From positions 62,001-126,000 of the forward strand of contig CAKRFU010000001.1 in the NCBI GenBank assembly GCA_934320845.1: DNA of 64,000 nucleotides. The letters are read 5' to 3'. Of this stretch, positions 7,070 through 16,611 are shown piece after piece. The position numbers and the translations under genes are program-made. The notes beneath the pieces are model-generated. The model did not search any database. It had not been told where the DNA came from and was given only the letters and a program-made list of their open reading frames with translations. Position 1 is the first letter of the stretch. Every line of letters begins with the position of its first letter. The stretch is from an uncultured Lachnospiraceae bacterium. Its GTDB lineage: Bacteria; Bacillota; Clostridia; Lachnospirales; Lachnospiraceae.

Positions 7070-8756
7070 AAACCTTACCTCCTGTCACCAAATCTCTGTA
7101 AATAATTTTTATCTTTCCATCCTCATATCTTGAATTTACATATTTGAGATAATCGTCGCTCTTATTAGGATAATCTAAATTTTCGGCAAAACTGTGCCAT
7201 CTTGTCTCTTTTCTTGCTTTTAAATGCTCAATTAGGACCTTACATACGACTAATCTCTCTTTTAATTCATAAATTCTTAGCAAATCATCCATATCATCTG
7301 CATGAAGCTTTACTGAAAGCTTTTCTATATCCTCAATTTTTCTTTTTGCTATCTCAAGTCTGCTCTCATTGTATTCATAATTTGTACTAATACCGCCTGC
7401 ATACTGATCCATAATTTTCTGCATTGTTTCTTCAAGCTGTTCTGTGTCGATAAATCCATTCGGATTTGAAAAATAGCTTTCATACTCGGCTCTTTTATCT
7501 GATGGCGACTCATTTGCCAATACATTACCACCATCAACATTTTTCGTGTCTGAAGCTTTAATCTCTTTAATATATTGGACAACCGACTGTGCTGCTATCT
7601 CTCCTTCAACCAAAGCTCCTGTCACATATTTCTGCGGACATCCGCCTGCAACATCACCGGCTGCATAAAGCCCTGTAATCGTTGTCTTTCTGTCATTGTC
7701 TATCCAATAACCGCTCGCTGTATGCCCTCCTACTATATATGGTTCGGTACCTTCTATCTCCACATTTTCATTTTTAGGTCCTCTGCCCGACTCAATCCAT
7801 TTAAGTGTCTGGCTTGGTGCCATGTTAAGATACGCTTTATACAAATCACTTTGCTGTTCATCTGATATTTCATCTGTCTTTAAGTAACATGGACCCCTGC
7901 CTTCTTTGTTCTCTGTTACCGTACCATAAAGACGCTGTGATGTTGTAAGACCATACTTATCTTCATATATCTCACCATCAGAATTTAACTGCTTTGCATG
8001 AACTCCCTGTGCAATCGTTCCAGTAGGTGCAATCGTATCTTTACATCTGAGTGCAATAAACCTCATCTCAAATGTCGTCATTTCTGCACCGGCTTTGATT
8101 CCCATCGCATATCCTGCTCCTGTATTAAACGGAGGATACCACATTTTGTGTCTTGAAAATCCCGGATTGTTCGGTCTGTAAAGACCTGCCGCACCACCTG
8201 TCGCACAGATAACCGCTTTTGCATTTATCTTATATGCAGTTTTATCATTTACATCAAATCCGTAAGCACCTTTTATAACACCGTCTTCAACTATATAATC
8301 TGTAATATTAACATGGTTTATAACTGTTGTATTCTCAAGGCTTTTTACCGCATCGGCAAGAATAGGTTTGATATTTTCACCATTTATTTTTATATTTCGA
8401 TTTCCCCTTGCAACATATTTGCCATCTTTATCTTTTAAAATAACAAGACCGAGACGTTCCATATGCGCTGTAACTTCATTTAGTCTCTCTGACATGGAAA
8501 GAAGTAAATCCTCTCTGACTATACCGTCAGCATCTTTCTTCGCATAATCCACATAATCCTGTGGAACATGTCCTTCAGTTATATAAGCGTTTATGGCATT
8601 TACTCCTGCTGCAAGACAGCCGCTTCGCTTAATATTGGCTTTCTCAACGATAAGGACTTGTATATCCTTTTCCTGTCCTAGTGTAATTGCAGCATAACAG
8701 CCTGCTGTGCCGCCGCCGACAATTAACACATCGGTTGTCAGTTCTCTAAAATCCAT
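7050..8756 (-). CDS. aprA: Adenylylsulfate reductase alpha subunit (flavoprotein)
   Basis: This 568-aa FAD-dependent oxidoreductase of the succinate dehydrogenase/fumarate reductase superfamily has an N-terminal dinucleotide fold VLIVGGGTAGCYAA (about 10-23), an FAD-binding stretch SGCLAAGVNAINAY and a C-terminal helical domain (about 440-540). The HTASGYWID and GLYAAGDVAGG segments complete the FAD site. Adjacent aprB and cysDN identify the substrate as adenosine 5'-phosphosulfate. The start was set at the ATG with a GGGGG site; a longer frame reaching 8846 was rejected because the promoter -10 and predicted transcript start lie inside it. First gene of the operon, about 60-nt leader. Confidence 0.9.
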   Translation of the reverse strand: MDFRELTTDVLIVGGGTAGCYAAITLGQEKDIQVLIVEKANIKRSGCLAAGVNAINAYITEGHVPQDYVDYAKKDADGIVREDLLLSMSERLNEVTAHMERLGLVILKDKDGKYVARGNRNIKINGENIKPILADAVKSLENTTVINHVNITDYIVEDGVIKGAYGFDVNDKTAYKINAKAVICATGGAAGLYRPNNPGFSRHKMWYPPFNTGAGYAMGIKAGAEMTTFEMRFIALRCKDTIAPTGTIAQGVHAKQLNSDGEIYEDKYGLTTSQRLYGTVTENKEGRGPCYLKTDEISDEQQSDLYKAYLNMAPSQTLKWIESGRGPKNENVEIEGTEPYIVGGHTASGYWIDNDRKTTITGLYAAGDVAGGCPQKYVTGALVEGEIAAQSVVQYIKEIKASDTKNVDGGNVLANESPSDKRAEYESYFSNPNGFIDTEQLEETMQKIMDQYAGGISTNYEYNESRLEIAKRKIEDIEKLSVKLHADDMDDLLRIYELKERLVVCKVLIEHLKARKETRWHSFAENLDYPNKSDDYLKYVNSRYEDGKIKIIYRDLVTGGKVYEHSDK

Positions 8757-8822
8757 TGGGCAACCCCCTTTATTTTTCGTATCTCCTACTTTTTCTATAT
8801 GTTTTAGTAGTTCATGGCTATA

Positions 8823-8857
8823 ACTATACCCTACTTTTCCTATCATGTCAATAGGAA
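8823..8857 (-). promoter_or_regulatory. aprA promoter with overlapping operator-like inverted repeat
   Basis: Reading leftward: TTGACA (8851-8846), 17-base spacer, TATAGT (8828-8823). A perfect inverted repeat, TTCCTAT-N7-ATAGGAA (8837-8857), straddles the -35. Binding there would block RNA polymerase, so it is a likely repressor site, most economically for the Rrf2/CymR-like protein encoded last in the operon. Confidence 0.75.
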
Positions 8858-8870
8858 TTATATTTTTTTA

Positions 8871-8898
8871 CAAAAAAAGATTGCCACAATCCATCTTT
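8871..8898 (-). terminator. Terminator of the fibronectin-III gene
   Basis: On the minus strand GATTG-TGG-CAATC (8891-8879) is followed by seven T; outer AAAGA/TCTTT bases extend the stem past a one-base bulge. Confidence 0.6.
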
Positions 8899-8958
8899 AT
8901 AAGACAAACCATAACAATCTATTTTTAATCTTTTCAATTTAAATATTTTTATTTCAGC

Positions 8959-10212
8959 TTAGTATTTTGAAACATACACACTTGTTGTATTAAACAACTC
9001 ACTCTTATATGTCTTTTTACCAACTTTTGCATTTGTGCATATTCTTAAATAATAACGCTTATTTGCTTTAAGTTTATTTTTTCCGCATTTTGTGATTGTA
9101 AGACTTCTTGACTTATTGCTTACTGTTTTAACTTTCTTGAAACCTGCATTTTCATTTGTGGAAATGTAAACTGTATAATTGCTTGCATTTGCAACCTTTG
9201 ACCAGTTAACTTTAATCTTCTTTTTTGATGTTGTAACACTGAGACCATTAGTCTTAATTGCACCAAAGTAACGATATCCTGACCATGCACTATAGGCTTT
9301 TCCTTCTGTTCCGCAATCTACATATGTACGAATGCGATAACGATAAAAAGTTCCATTAGTATTATTTACACTTGTTGAAGTTCCGCTGCTTGTCAATGTC
9401 TTTTTAACCTTGCCTGCCGGTGTCTGAAGCTGTACCTGCACACCATCAAAATCACCTAACGCATCTCTTGACAAAACACCCACACTGTATGAATTGATAT
9501 TGTACCAAATGCTTGTAAAACCAAAATTGTTTGTTGCAACTTTCTTTGTCAATGTCTTTTCGCCATACTGGCTTGCATGACCATCTCTTGCTATAAAGCC
9601 TGTAGTTTTAGCTACACGGCAAGGATAGCAGTATATTGTATATGATGTTCCCGGCGTGAGAGCTTTATCCTTAGAAGTTGTAATGATTGTAGTATCGCTC
9701 TCCCCTATTACAGAAAAATCATTATATGAGCCGTTGCTAAGCTGATATAAGTTTGCTCCCGGAACTTCTGAACACTTCATTGTAATTGAAGTTGTACTGG
9801 CACCAATCTGAGTAAGTGTCATGTTATTTACACTTGGTGCAGTAACCATCTCGACCGGTTCAGACCATCCTGTAACTGCTTCCGGAGTATTTTCTTTATC
9901 AATGTCCCATGAATAAGTATTAAATCCACCAACTCGCACATAATAAGTGTGACCTGATGCTAGATTTCTTATACTTTCATTTGTACTGGATGTTGTTTCC
10001 ATAGTAACCCAGTTTGAGTTTCCATCCTCACTAAGCTGTATAGCATATGACTGTGCTCCAAGAGCTGCTGACCACTGAAGAGTAATCTGTGTGTCCTCGG
10101 CATCTGTCTGTGCAACATCTACAACAGCAGCTTTACTTTCTGCCTTTGAAAAAGCAAGTACCCCTGCGGTAAGTGCTACCGTTGTCATAAGAAATTTAAT
10201 TGATTTTTTCAC
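8959..10212 (-). CDS. Secreted fibronectin type III repeat protein
   Basis: This 417-aa exported protein has a signal peptide (VKKSIKFLMTTVALTAGVLAF, cleavage probably near KAA about residue 28) followed by about three to four beta-sandwich units. The first (about 30-125) has the fibronectin-III pattern QITLQWSAALGAQSYAIQLS...YYVRVGGF; the last (about 320-417) has KKIKVNWSKVANASNYTVYIS...KRYYLRICT. No LPxTG sorting signal, dockerin or catalytic domain is visible, so it is either released or held by unknown means. The start is GTG: a strong AAAGGAGG lies 7 bases before it, while the upstream ATG has no such site. Role may be adhesion or extracellular matrix; not determinable. Confidence 0.85.
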   Translation of the reverse strand: MKKSIKFLMTTVALTAGVLAFSKAESKAAVVDVAQTDAEDTQITLQWSAALGAQSYAIQLSEDGNSNWVTMETTSSTNESIRNLASGHTYYVRVGGFNTYSWDIDKENTPEAVTGWSEPVEMVTAPSVNNMTLTQIGASTTSITMKCSEVPGANLYQLSNGSYNDFSVIGESDTTIITTSKDKALTPGTSYTIYCYPCRVAKTTGFIARDGHASQYGEKTLTKKVATNNFGFTSIWYNINSYSVGVLSRDALGDFDGVQVQLQTPAGKVKKTLTSSGTSTSVNNTNGTFYRYRIRTYVDCGTEGKAYSAWSGYRYFGAIKTNGLSVTTSKKKIKVNWSKVANASNYTVYISTNENAGFKKVKTVSNKSRSLTITKCGKNKLKANKRYYLRICTNAKVGKKTYKSELFNTTSVYVSKY

Positions 10213-10382
10213 TTCATATCCTCCTTTTAGTTCCCATTCTTGCATTATATATTATCATTATGGTATCATAAGAGCCTTAGCATACTACAATCTCATTGAT
10301 TAAACACTTTTTTCAGTGTTTTGCTGTATCCCTGAACCACCTTAATATACCATACGTTAACTACAATACACAATTTCTATTT

Positions 10383-12383
10383 TTATGTCAAATAAATATT
10401 GTCCTTTTTGAACCAATAATCTGTTGTATAATTATAATCCCCAATTTTCAAAGCAATTTTATAATTACCGTTTTCTATTTTATCTAATGGCACATTTATA
10501 TAATATTTGTGTTTTACAAATATTTCACTTCTTTGTTCTGTATCAGAATAATCCTGTTCATAAATTTCTTCTTCATTATATAAGTATACTTTTTTTATTA
10601 AATGATCCCGGCTGTAAATCTGCAGTATATTACCAGTTATACGCATTATAAAAGGCAGACCATTACTAAAACAATCCTCTTCGTTTTTTTCTTTATATAA
10701 ATTTATATCAATAGCGTTATCAAATTGTCCCAAAATCCTTTTACTCTGATCCAAATTTTTTAAATTTCCAACCACTATAGGTTTATCGCTAAGAATAGGT
10801 TTTGATAATTCTTTAATGTTAAATTCTAATTCCATTCCACCAAAAAAATCTTTTTTACATAGTATTTCATTTACACATTCTCCTGATTTATAATCATATT
10901 TATATATTTTAGCCCTGTATCCGTCAATTTGCTCTTTCAAATTTCCACACATTGCAAATATATAATTCCCTTTATCGGTTACAAATGCATTTGAGCGGGT
11001 AATGCTTAAAGAAGTCGGTATTCTTTTCTCCTGCGAAACCTGTCCACTTTTTTCATCTATATTTAATATCAACACATTCGACTTTTCTACTTTATCAAAA
11101 TATTTTACAGGTCTTCTGTTAGCCGTATGATTGTCAAATAACATAATTTTGTAAGTATGGGCTGTACTATCATATTCCAGTATTGATACTGCATGCTGCT
11201 GAAAAAACCAGTCTATATGTCCATCCGGTTTTAAAACTTTATCTTTCTGCTCCGTTTTTTTATAAAACTTTGGATTTGCAATAACCCATATAAGTTCATT
11301 ATTCATTAAACTTATCTTTGCGATAGTGTGAATATTTCTCATTGAAACTATAACGCAGTCCTCTTCCGGTATATACGCAAATGCATTTACATGAGCCCAG
11401 TCACTTCTTGTAACATATGTCTTATCAAACAAATCATTTACATTTATACTTCTCAACACGTTTCCCGTCTTCTGGTCAATTTCAATTATCATATTTTCAC
11501 TTGATAAATCTTGAATAGAGCTTGATGCCACAAGATAATTTCCGCTGTTTTCTTCTCTGACAGCCCAATGATGATATCCATTTGGATGCAGAAATGTTTT
11601 GTATACTCTGCCCATATAGTCCATTTCATGCATAACGACTGAATGAGCATTTCCAAAATTCGGCCGGCGCATGCTTTTTTCCGCATACAAAAATTTTCCA
11701 TTGCCAATGTCATGTATTCCATATGGATGAGACGGTCTTCCGAGTATAAAACGCACATTTCCGTTTTCATCAAAAGCATATGTTGAGCCGCCATAACCAC
11801 CTGTCACAAGCATAAATTTATTGTCTTTGTTTTCTGCCTGTCCTATCACTTTTACTTCTGTTTCAAGTTTTCCCTTTAGCTTAGGTGTATGTATCATAAT
11901 CTTATTCATATCTATTATCTGCCCATGAAAATCTAACAGATATATTTGAACGATATTATATGCATTTTCATAGAGCCCCATTATCGGAACACGATGTCTC
12001 GTCGTATATGTGTTGTCACACATGGTATAATCTTTAGAACTGCGAATACCTTTAATTTCATATTTAACCATGCACTCAACATCCGTATTAAAAATTAAAA
12101 GTGCTGTTAATAATGATATTTTATATGGATTTAATATTAAAAGAGAATTTCTGAAATTGTAAGTCCCATTATCAAGCATGTGCTCTATGACCAATTCTTT
12201 TTTGTAAGTCTGCACTGCCAAAGACTGCTGAACATTTTCAATATTTGTTTCATATCTGTATTTTTCCTGCTTATCTGAAAGCTTTTCTTTTTCAGCCATG
12301 AGAGAAAATACATCTTCATTTATAATAAATGTGTTAAATAATTTCTTTTTTATAGCATTACTTATCTGACTCTTAATTTTCAT
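10383..12383 (-). CDS. Arylsulfotransferase (ASST)-like beta-propeller protein
   Basis: This 666-aa protein has an N-terminal ~165-residue region with beta-sandwich character, then a six-bladed-propeller-like domain with repeated YHHWAVREENSGNYLVASSS, DWAHVNAFAYIPEEDCVIVSM and DGHIDWFFQQHAVSIL stretches typical of ASST proteins, and a C-terminal ~120-residue beta domain. ASST enzymes move sulfate between phenolic esters using a catalytic histidine; DWAHVN and QQHAV supply candidate histidines. No signal peptide is present, whereas characterised ASST enzymes are periplasmic or exported. Placement between the sulfate operon and heme genes may be coincidental. An AAAGGAGT site precedes the ATG. 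Substrate unknown. Confidence 0.75.
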   Translation of the reverse strand: MKIKSQISNAIKKKLFNTFIINEDVFSLMAEKEKLSDKQEKYRYETNIENVQQSLAVQTYKKELVIEHMLDNGTYNFRNSLLILNPYKISLLTALLIFNTDVECMVKYEIKGIRSSKDYTMCDNTYTTRHRVPIMGLYENAYNIVQIYLLDFHGQIIDMNKIMIHTPKLKGKLETEVKVIGQAENKDNKFMLVTGGYGGSTYAFDENGNVRFILGRPSHPYGIHDIGNGKFLYAEKSMRRPNFGNAHSVVMHEMDYMGRVYKTFLHPNGYHHWAVREENSGNYLVASSSIQDLSSENMIIEIDQKTGNVLRSINVNDLFDKTYVTRSDWAHVNAFAYIPEEDCVIVSMRNIHTIAKISLMNNELIWVIANPKFYKKTEQKDKVLKPDGHIDWFFQQHAVSILEYDSTAHTYKIMLFDNHTANRRPVKYFDKVEKSNVLILNIDEKSGQVSQEKRIPTSLSITRSNAFVTDKGNYIFAMCGNLKEQIDGYRAKIYKYDYKSGECVNEILCKKDFFGGMELEFNIKELSKPILSDKPIVVGNLKNLDQSKRILGQFDNAIDINLYKEKNEEDCFSNGLPFIMRITGNILQIYSRDHLIKKVYLYNEEEIYEQDYSDTEQRSEIFVKHKYYINVPLDKIENGNYKIALKIGDYNYTTDYWFKKDNIYLT

Positions 12384-12461
12384 TCTTATGACTCCTTTTT
12401 CTCTTGTTATAGCTAAATTAAAAAAAAATCATGTCACTAGAACGAAAATTTTGTGTCAGTT

Positions 12462-13097
12462 TTATATTATTTTTGTGTCAATCCCGTATTTACCTAAATC
12501 TACTTTTCCATTCTCGACCTCTATTCCGTCAGCTTCAAGCCTTCTTTGCTGTTCATTCTCGCCACCAAACGCAAATGCTCCTGAAAGTTCTCCTTTAGAA
12601 TTGACTACACGAAAACATGGTATCTCCTCCGGATTCGGATTTTTGTGAAGAGCATTGCCAACCGCTCTCGACATTTTAGGATTTCCCGCCATCTGCGCAA
12701 CCTGTCCATATGTCGCAACCTTTCCTTTCGGAATTTTTTTGACCGCTTCATAAATCCTTTTTGTCGGGCTGTCCGTTACAATCTCATAGCTCTCCGTTAT
12801 CATCCTTTTAACATCTTCATCCGGAATTGAACCATCAAGAATTATGGTGTTCCAGTTTTCTTTATTCTGATGCCACCCCGGTATGACAGCCTCAAATGTA
12901 TCTCTCCAAAAATCACGCCACTCACTGTTTACTTTCACATTTAAATTTATATAGCCGTTTCTTTCATATGTCCACAGAAAAGCTTTTTTACTTCCTTTCA
13001 CACGCACAAGCTGCCAGTTTTCATCATGAAACGGTGCACTCTTGTATGTGTTTGGAAACGAAAGTCCGAAATTTAATGCTTCTTCTCTTGTTGTCAT
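12462..13097 (-). CDS. YjbR-like domain fused to DNA alkyltransferase-like domain
   Basis: This 211-aa protein joins an N-terminal MmcQ/YjbR-like domain (about 1-108: TREEALNFGLSFPNTYKSAPFHDENW...FWRDTFEAVIPGWHQNKENWNTIIL) to a C-terminal O6-alkylguanine-DNA-alkyltransferase DNA-binding fold (about 113-211: YEAVKKIPKGKVATYGQVAQMAG, RAVGNALHKNP). The alkyl-acceptor motif is normally PCHRV; here it reads PCFRV, keeping Cys but replacing His with Phe. It is therefore either a variant alkyl acceptor or a damage-recognition protein like ATL proteins, in which the Cys itself is lost. It follows hemB by 22 bases, probably read from the same transcript. Confidence 0.8.
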   Translation of the reverse strand: MTTREEALNFGLSFPNTYKSAPFHDENWQLVRVKGSKKAFLWTYERNGYINLNVKVNSEWRDFWRDTFEAVIPGWHQNKENWNTIILDGSIPDEDVKRMITESYEIVTDSPTKRIYEAVKKIPKGKVATYGQVAQMAGNPKMSRAVGNALHKNPNPEEIPCFRVVNSKGELSGAFAFGGENEQQRRLEADGIEVENGKVDLGKYGIDTKII

Positions 13098-13119
13098 ACC
13101 TTACTCTTCCTCCATCTAA

Positions 13120-14097
13120 CTACCCAATCAAACCCTTATCCATATATTCTGCAATCTGCTCTGCAAAATATGTAAGATATATACTTGAGCCTGCTCTGTA
13201 TGTTGCTGCTGCCATCTCACACACAATCTTTTCTTCATCAATGCATCCTGCTTTTGCTGCCGCCTTTACCATCGCATACTCACCGCTTACACTGTATGTA
13301 GCTACAGGAACATCTACTATATCCGCAACTTCTCTTACAATGTCAAGATAACTCATCGCCGGCTTTACCATTATAATATCCGCACCTTCTTCTACATCCT
13401 GCAAAGCCTCCTTAATGCCCTCTTTTCTATTATGGTAATCCATCTGATAAGATTTTCTGTCACCAAATGACGGAGCTGAACCTGCGGCATCTCTAAACGG
13501 AGAATAAAATGATGATGCATATTTTACGGCATATGACATTATCGGTGTATTCTTAAATCCATTTTCATCAAGTGCATTTCTGATTGCAAGAACTCTTCCA
13601 TCCATCATATCGGATGGGGCAACCATATCTGCGCCTGCTTTCACATGTGAAACTGCTGTCTTTGCAAGAAGTTCAAGTGTAGAATCATTATCTACATCCT
13701 GGCCACATAGTACACCACAGTGCCCATGTGATGTATACTCACACATGCACACATCAGTTATGAAATACATATCAGGAAAATCTTTCTTTGCAGCTCTAAG
13801 TGCCTTTTGCACAATTCCCTCATCATCATAAGCACCTGTTCCAAGTTCATCTTTCACATCAGGAATGCCAAACAAAATAACACTGTTTACTCCTGCTTTT
13901 TTCAGGCTTTCAAGTTTTTCAGACATTCTGTCAACACTATAACGGAATTGTCCCTCCATTGACGAAATTTTCTCAACAATATTTTTTCCCTCTCTGACAA
14001 ACATAGGATAAACAAGTGACGATTTATCCATTCTTGTCTCTCTTACCATCTTTCTTAATATCTCATTCTGTCTTAATCTTCTTGCTCTCTGAATCAT
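13120..14097 (-). CDS. hemB: Porphobilinogen synthase (delta-aminolevulinate dehydratase)
   Basis: This 325-aa protein, the usual length, condenses two 5-aminolevulinate molecules to porphobilinogen. It has the metal site DVCMCEYTSHGHCG (Cys-Cys-His-Cys, zinc type), the Schiff-base lysine stretch DIIMVKPAMSYLDIV and a second active-site lysine in SYAVKYASSFYSPFRDA. Fifth gene of the tetrapyrrole block, 58 bases after hemA. It opens the shared pathway to uroporphyrinogen III that the fused HemC-CobA-HemD then turns to precorrin-2. Confidence 0.96.
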   Translation of the reverse strand: MIQRARRLRQNEILRKMVRETRMDKSSLVYPMFVREGKNIVEKISSMEGQFRYSVDRMSEKLESLKKAGVNSVILFGIPDVKDELGTGAYDDEGIVQKALRAAKKDFPDMYFITDVCMCEYTSHGHCGVLCGQDVDNDSTLELLAKTAVSHVKAGADMVAPSDMMDGRVLAIRNALDENGFKNTPIMSYAVKYASSFYSPFRDAAGSAPSFGDRKSYQMDYHNRKEGIKEALQDVEEGADIIMVKPAMSYLDIVREVADIVDVPVATYSVSGEYAMVKAAAKAGCIDEEKIVCEMAAATYRAGSSIYLTYFAEQIAEYMDKGLIG

Positions 14098-14155
14098 ATT
14101 ATCCTCTTTTCTGCTTGCGTCCTTTGTTCATAATCTGTTTTTAATGATTTTTAAA

Positions 14156-15331
14156 TCAACAATTTCCATCAATATTTGCAATCATATCAACAAAACTCTC
14201 AAATTCCTGTGCATTACTTTTTTCTTTTATATCAAATATCATTTTATGGATTGCCGCATCCAATGATTTCTTCTTAGCATTCTTTTCAATATATGTTATA
14301 AATCCATCTATCTGACTGCGGTTTGCCCTGAATATTTCATTCTTAAGATAATCCTGTTCATATGTCTTAATAATCTCTTTTGCATCGCACAGGTAACTTT
14401 TCTTTAATTCATTATTCTTTGCCGCAAGCCTGTCCATATCTTCCATTGAATATCTCACGACACCGGGTATTTTCTCTATATCCGGCGATATGTCAAACGG
14501 TACTGCAAGGTCAATAAATACTACCTTTTCTTTATCTTTTTTTTCTTCATAATATTTTTTTGTAATTGTATAATGCGGGCTTGATGTCGCACTTATAATT
14601 ACATCCATTTTAGGCATATGTTCATATCGGTCTGCATAATCTATTATCCTGCATCTGGCATTTTTCTCAGGAATATGGTTTCTTGCCGTAACATAAACAT
14701 TTACACCTTCTATGTCAAGCGCATCCCTCATAACTATATTTCCAATTTTTCCAGATGCACCTATTATCATGATATTTTTCTCTGATAATGAACCAAATTC
14801 CTCACATGCCTGTTTTAATGCAAGACTTGCCGTTGACACGGAAGTTTTCGACATAGGTGTATCTGTCTTAACTTTCTTCGCCGCTGCCATCGCCGCTTGA
14901 AAAAGTGAATGAAATACCTGACCTATATAACCTTTTTTGTCACTTTCAAGATAAGCATTTTTTACCTGCCCTAAAATCTGGTCTTCACCAAGCACGACAG
15001 AATCAAGACCTGCCGTTACCATAAAAAGATGATGTACAGCTTTTTTTTCTTCATATCTCAAAATTACATCCTGAATTTCTGAATTATCAGATACTCCTGC
15101 TTCTTCTAAAAGCACCTGCTGCATGTAAAGCACATTTTTTTCCGTCTTTTCTGCCACTTCACAATAAAGCTCGGTTCTATTGCATGTAGCAAACAGTACC
15201 ACTTCATTTATGTCATCCGATTTGATAAGCCTGTCCATTATCCTTAATTTTGCAGCATCATCAAATGCAAACAATCCTCTTATCTTTGTATCCGCCGTTT
15301 TGTGACTTACACAAAGCAATTGTATACTCAT
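14156..15331 (-). CDS. hemA: Glutamyl-tRNA reductase
   Basis: This 391-aa enzyme reduces glutamyl-tRNA to glutamate-1-semialdehyde, the first committed step. The catalytic cysteine is in FATCNRTELY (about residue 50), preceded by the SHKTADTKIRGLFAF motif. GLDSVVLGEDQILGQVK is the family signature, and the NADPH fold is IMIIGASGKIGN (about 190-201). It is about 30 residues shorter at the C-terminus than enteric HemA. Its ATG overlaps the hemL stop as ATGA, so the two consecutive pathway enzymes are translationally coupled. Confidence 0.95.
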   Translation of the reverse strand: MSIQLLCVSHKTADTKIRGLFAFDDAAKLRIMDRLIKSDDINEVVLFATCNRTELYCEVAEKTEKNVLYMQQVLLEEAGVSDNSEIQDVILRYEEKKAVHHLFMVTAGLDSVVLGEDQILGQVKNAYLESDKKGYIGQVFHSLFQAAMAAAKKVKTDTPMSKTSVSTASLALKQACEEFGSLSEKNIMIIGASGKIGNIVMRDALDIEGVNVYVTARNHIPEKNARCRIIDYADRYEHMPKMDVIISATSSPHYTITKKYYEEKKDKEKVVFIDLAVPFDISPDIEKIPGVVRYSMEDMDRLAAKNNELKKSYLCDAKEIIKTYEQDYLKNEIFRANRSQIDGFITYIEKNAKKKSLDAAIHKMIFDIKEKSNAQEFESFVDMIANIDGNC

Positions 15332-16611
15332 AAACCGATAACCTCACAAGTTCTTTTAATATCCTCCTCCGTATGTGCAACAGACACAAACATTGCCTCA
15401 AACTGTGCCGGTGCAACATAAATTCCATTGTCAAGCATCTTCCAAAAATACTCTGTATATGCTTTTGTATCGGATGTAAGTGCACTGTCATAATCATCCA
15501 CAGTCTCACCTGTCTGGAATGCCGATAAAAGCGAGCCTATCTGATTTACATGCAGAGGAACATTTTTTTCTTCTGCCATTTTTCTGTATGCGTCCGCAAG
15601 TTTTTTTGCACTCTCGTCTATCTTTTTATAATATTCAGGATGTGCTTTTAATATTTTAAGTGTCTCAATTCCTGCTGTTGTTGCAATAGGATTTCCCGAT
15701 AATGTACCCGCCTGATAAACAGGACCTGTAGGAGAAACCCTGTCCATTATCTCTTTTTTTCCACCATAGGCTGCTATCGGCATACCACCTCCGACTATCT
15801 TTCCAAGTGTAGTCATATCAGGTTTTACACCAAAATATTCCTGTGCTCCGCCAAAACCAAGTCTGAATCCCGTGATAACCTCGTCAAATATAAGAACTGT
15901 TTCATATTTTAAGGTAATCTCACGAAGGAATTTCAAAAAACCTTCTTTCGGTGGAACCACACCCATATTAGCAGCTACAGGCTCAACTATAATTGCGGCA
16001 ACATTGTCACCATACTGCTCCATAAGTTCTCTAACTGACTCTTCATTATTGTACTCTGCAACGAGTGTATTTTGTGTATAAGAAGCAGGTACGCCCGAAC
16101 TATCCGGAACTGCAGTTGTGAGTGCCGCTGAACCTGCCTTTACAAGAAGTCCGTCAGAATGACCATGGTAATTTCCCCTGAATTTTATTATCATGTCTCT
16201 GCCCGTATACCCCCTTGCAGTACGAATTGCACTCATTGTCGCCTCCGTACCTGAATTTACTAATCTAACTTTCTCTATTGAAGGCATTGCGTCCGTTATA
16301 AGTTCTGCAAGTTCAAGTTCTTTTTCAGTAGGTGCACCAAATGTAAGACCATCTGTACAGGCTTTCTGTACAGCATCTATAACCTGCGGATGTGCATGAC
16401 CGAGTATTCCGGGTCCCCACGAACATACATAATCAATAAATTCATTGCCATCCACATCATAAATATGGGATGCTTTTGCACTCTTTATAAAAAGCGGTGA
16501 ACCACCGACACTTCCAAACGCTCTTACCGGACTGTTTACTCCACCCGGAATTTTCTCTAACGATTTGTCAAACAATATCTTAGATCTCTCTATATTCGAC
16601 CTTATATCCAT
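15328..16611 (-). CDS. hemL: Glutamate-1-semialdehyde 2,1-aminomutase
   Basis: This 427-aa PLP enzyme converts glutamate-1-semialdehyde to 5-aminolevulinate; 427 is the canonical length. It shows KIPGGVNSPVRAF near the N-terminus, SWGPGILGHAHP, the GNYHGHSDG motif, IFDEVITGFR and the PLP lysine in TTLGKIVGGGMPIAAYGG. The start was moved six codons inside the longest frame because the GGAGG ribosome binding site covers the first ATG. It lies 94 bases after the hemC-cobA-hemD fusion gene. Confidence 0.95.
   Translation of the reverse strand: MDIRSNIERSKILFDKSLEKIPGGVNSPVRAFGSVGGSPLFIKSAKASHIYDVDGNEFIDYVCSWGPGILGHAHPQVIDAVQKACTDGLTFGAPTEKELELAELITDAMPSIEKVRLVNSGTEATMSAIRTARGYTGRDMIIKFRGNYHGHSDGLLVKAGSAALTTAVPDSSGVPASYTQNTLVAEYNNEESVRELMEQYGDNVAAIIVEPVAANMGVVPPKEGFLKFLREITLKYETVLIFDEVITGFRLGFGGAQEYFGVKPDMTTLGKIVGGGMPIAAYGGKKEIMDRVSPTGPVYQAGTLSGNPIATTAGIETLKILKAHPEYYKKIDESAKKLADAYRKMAEEKNVPLHVNQIGSLLSAFQTGETVDDYDSALTSDTKAYTEYFWKMLDNGIYVAPAQFEAMFVSVAHTEEDIKRTCEVIGL

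Noticed and set aside
8757..8846. 30-codon N-terminal extension of aprA
   Set aside because: The promoter -10 and the predicted transcript start fall inside it, and the shorter start has a proper ribosome binding site before the FAD-binding fold.
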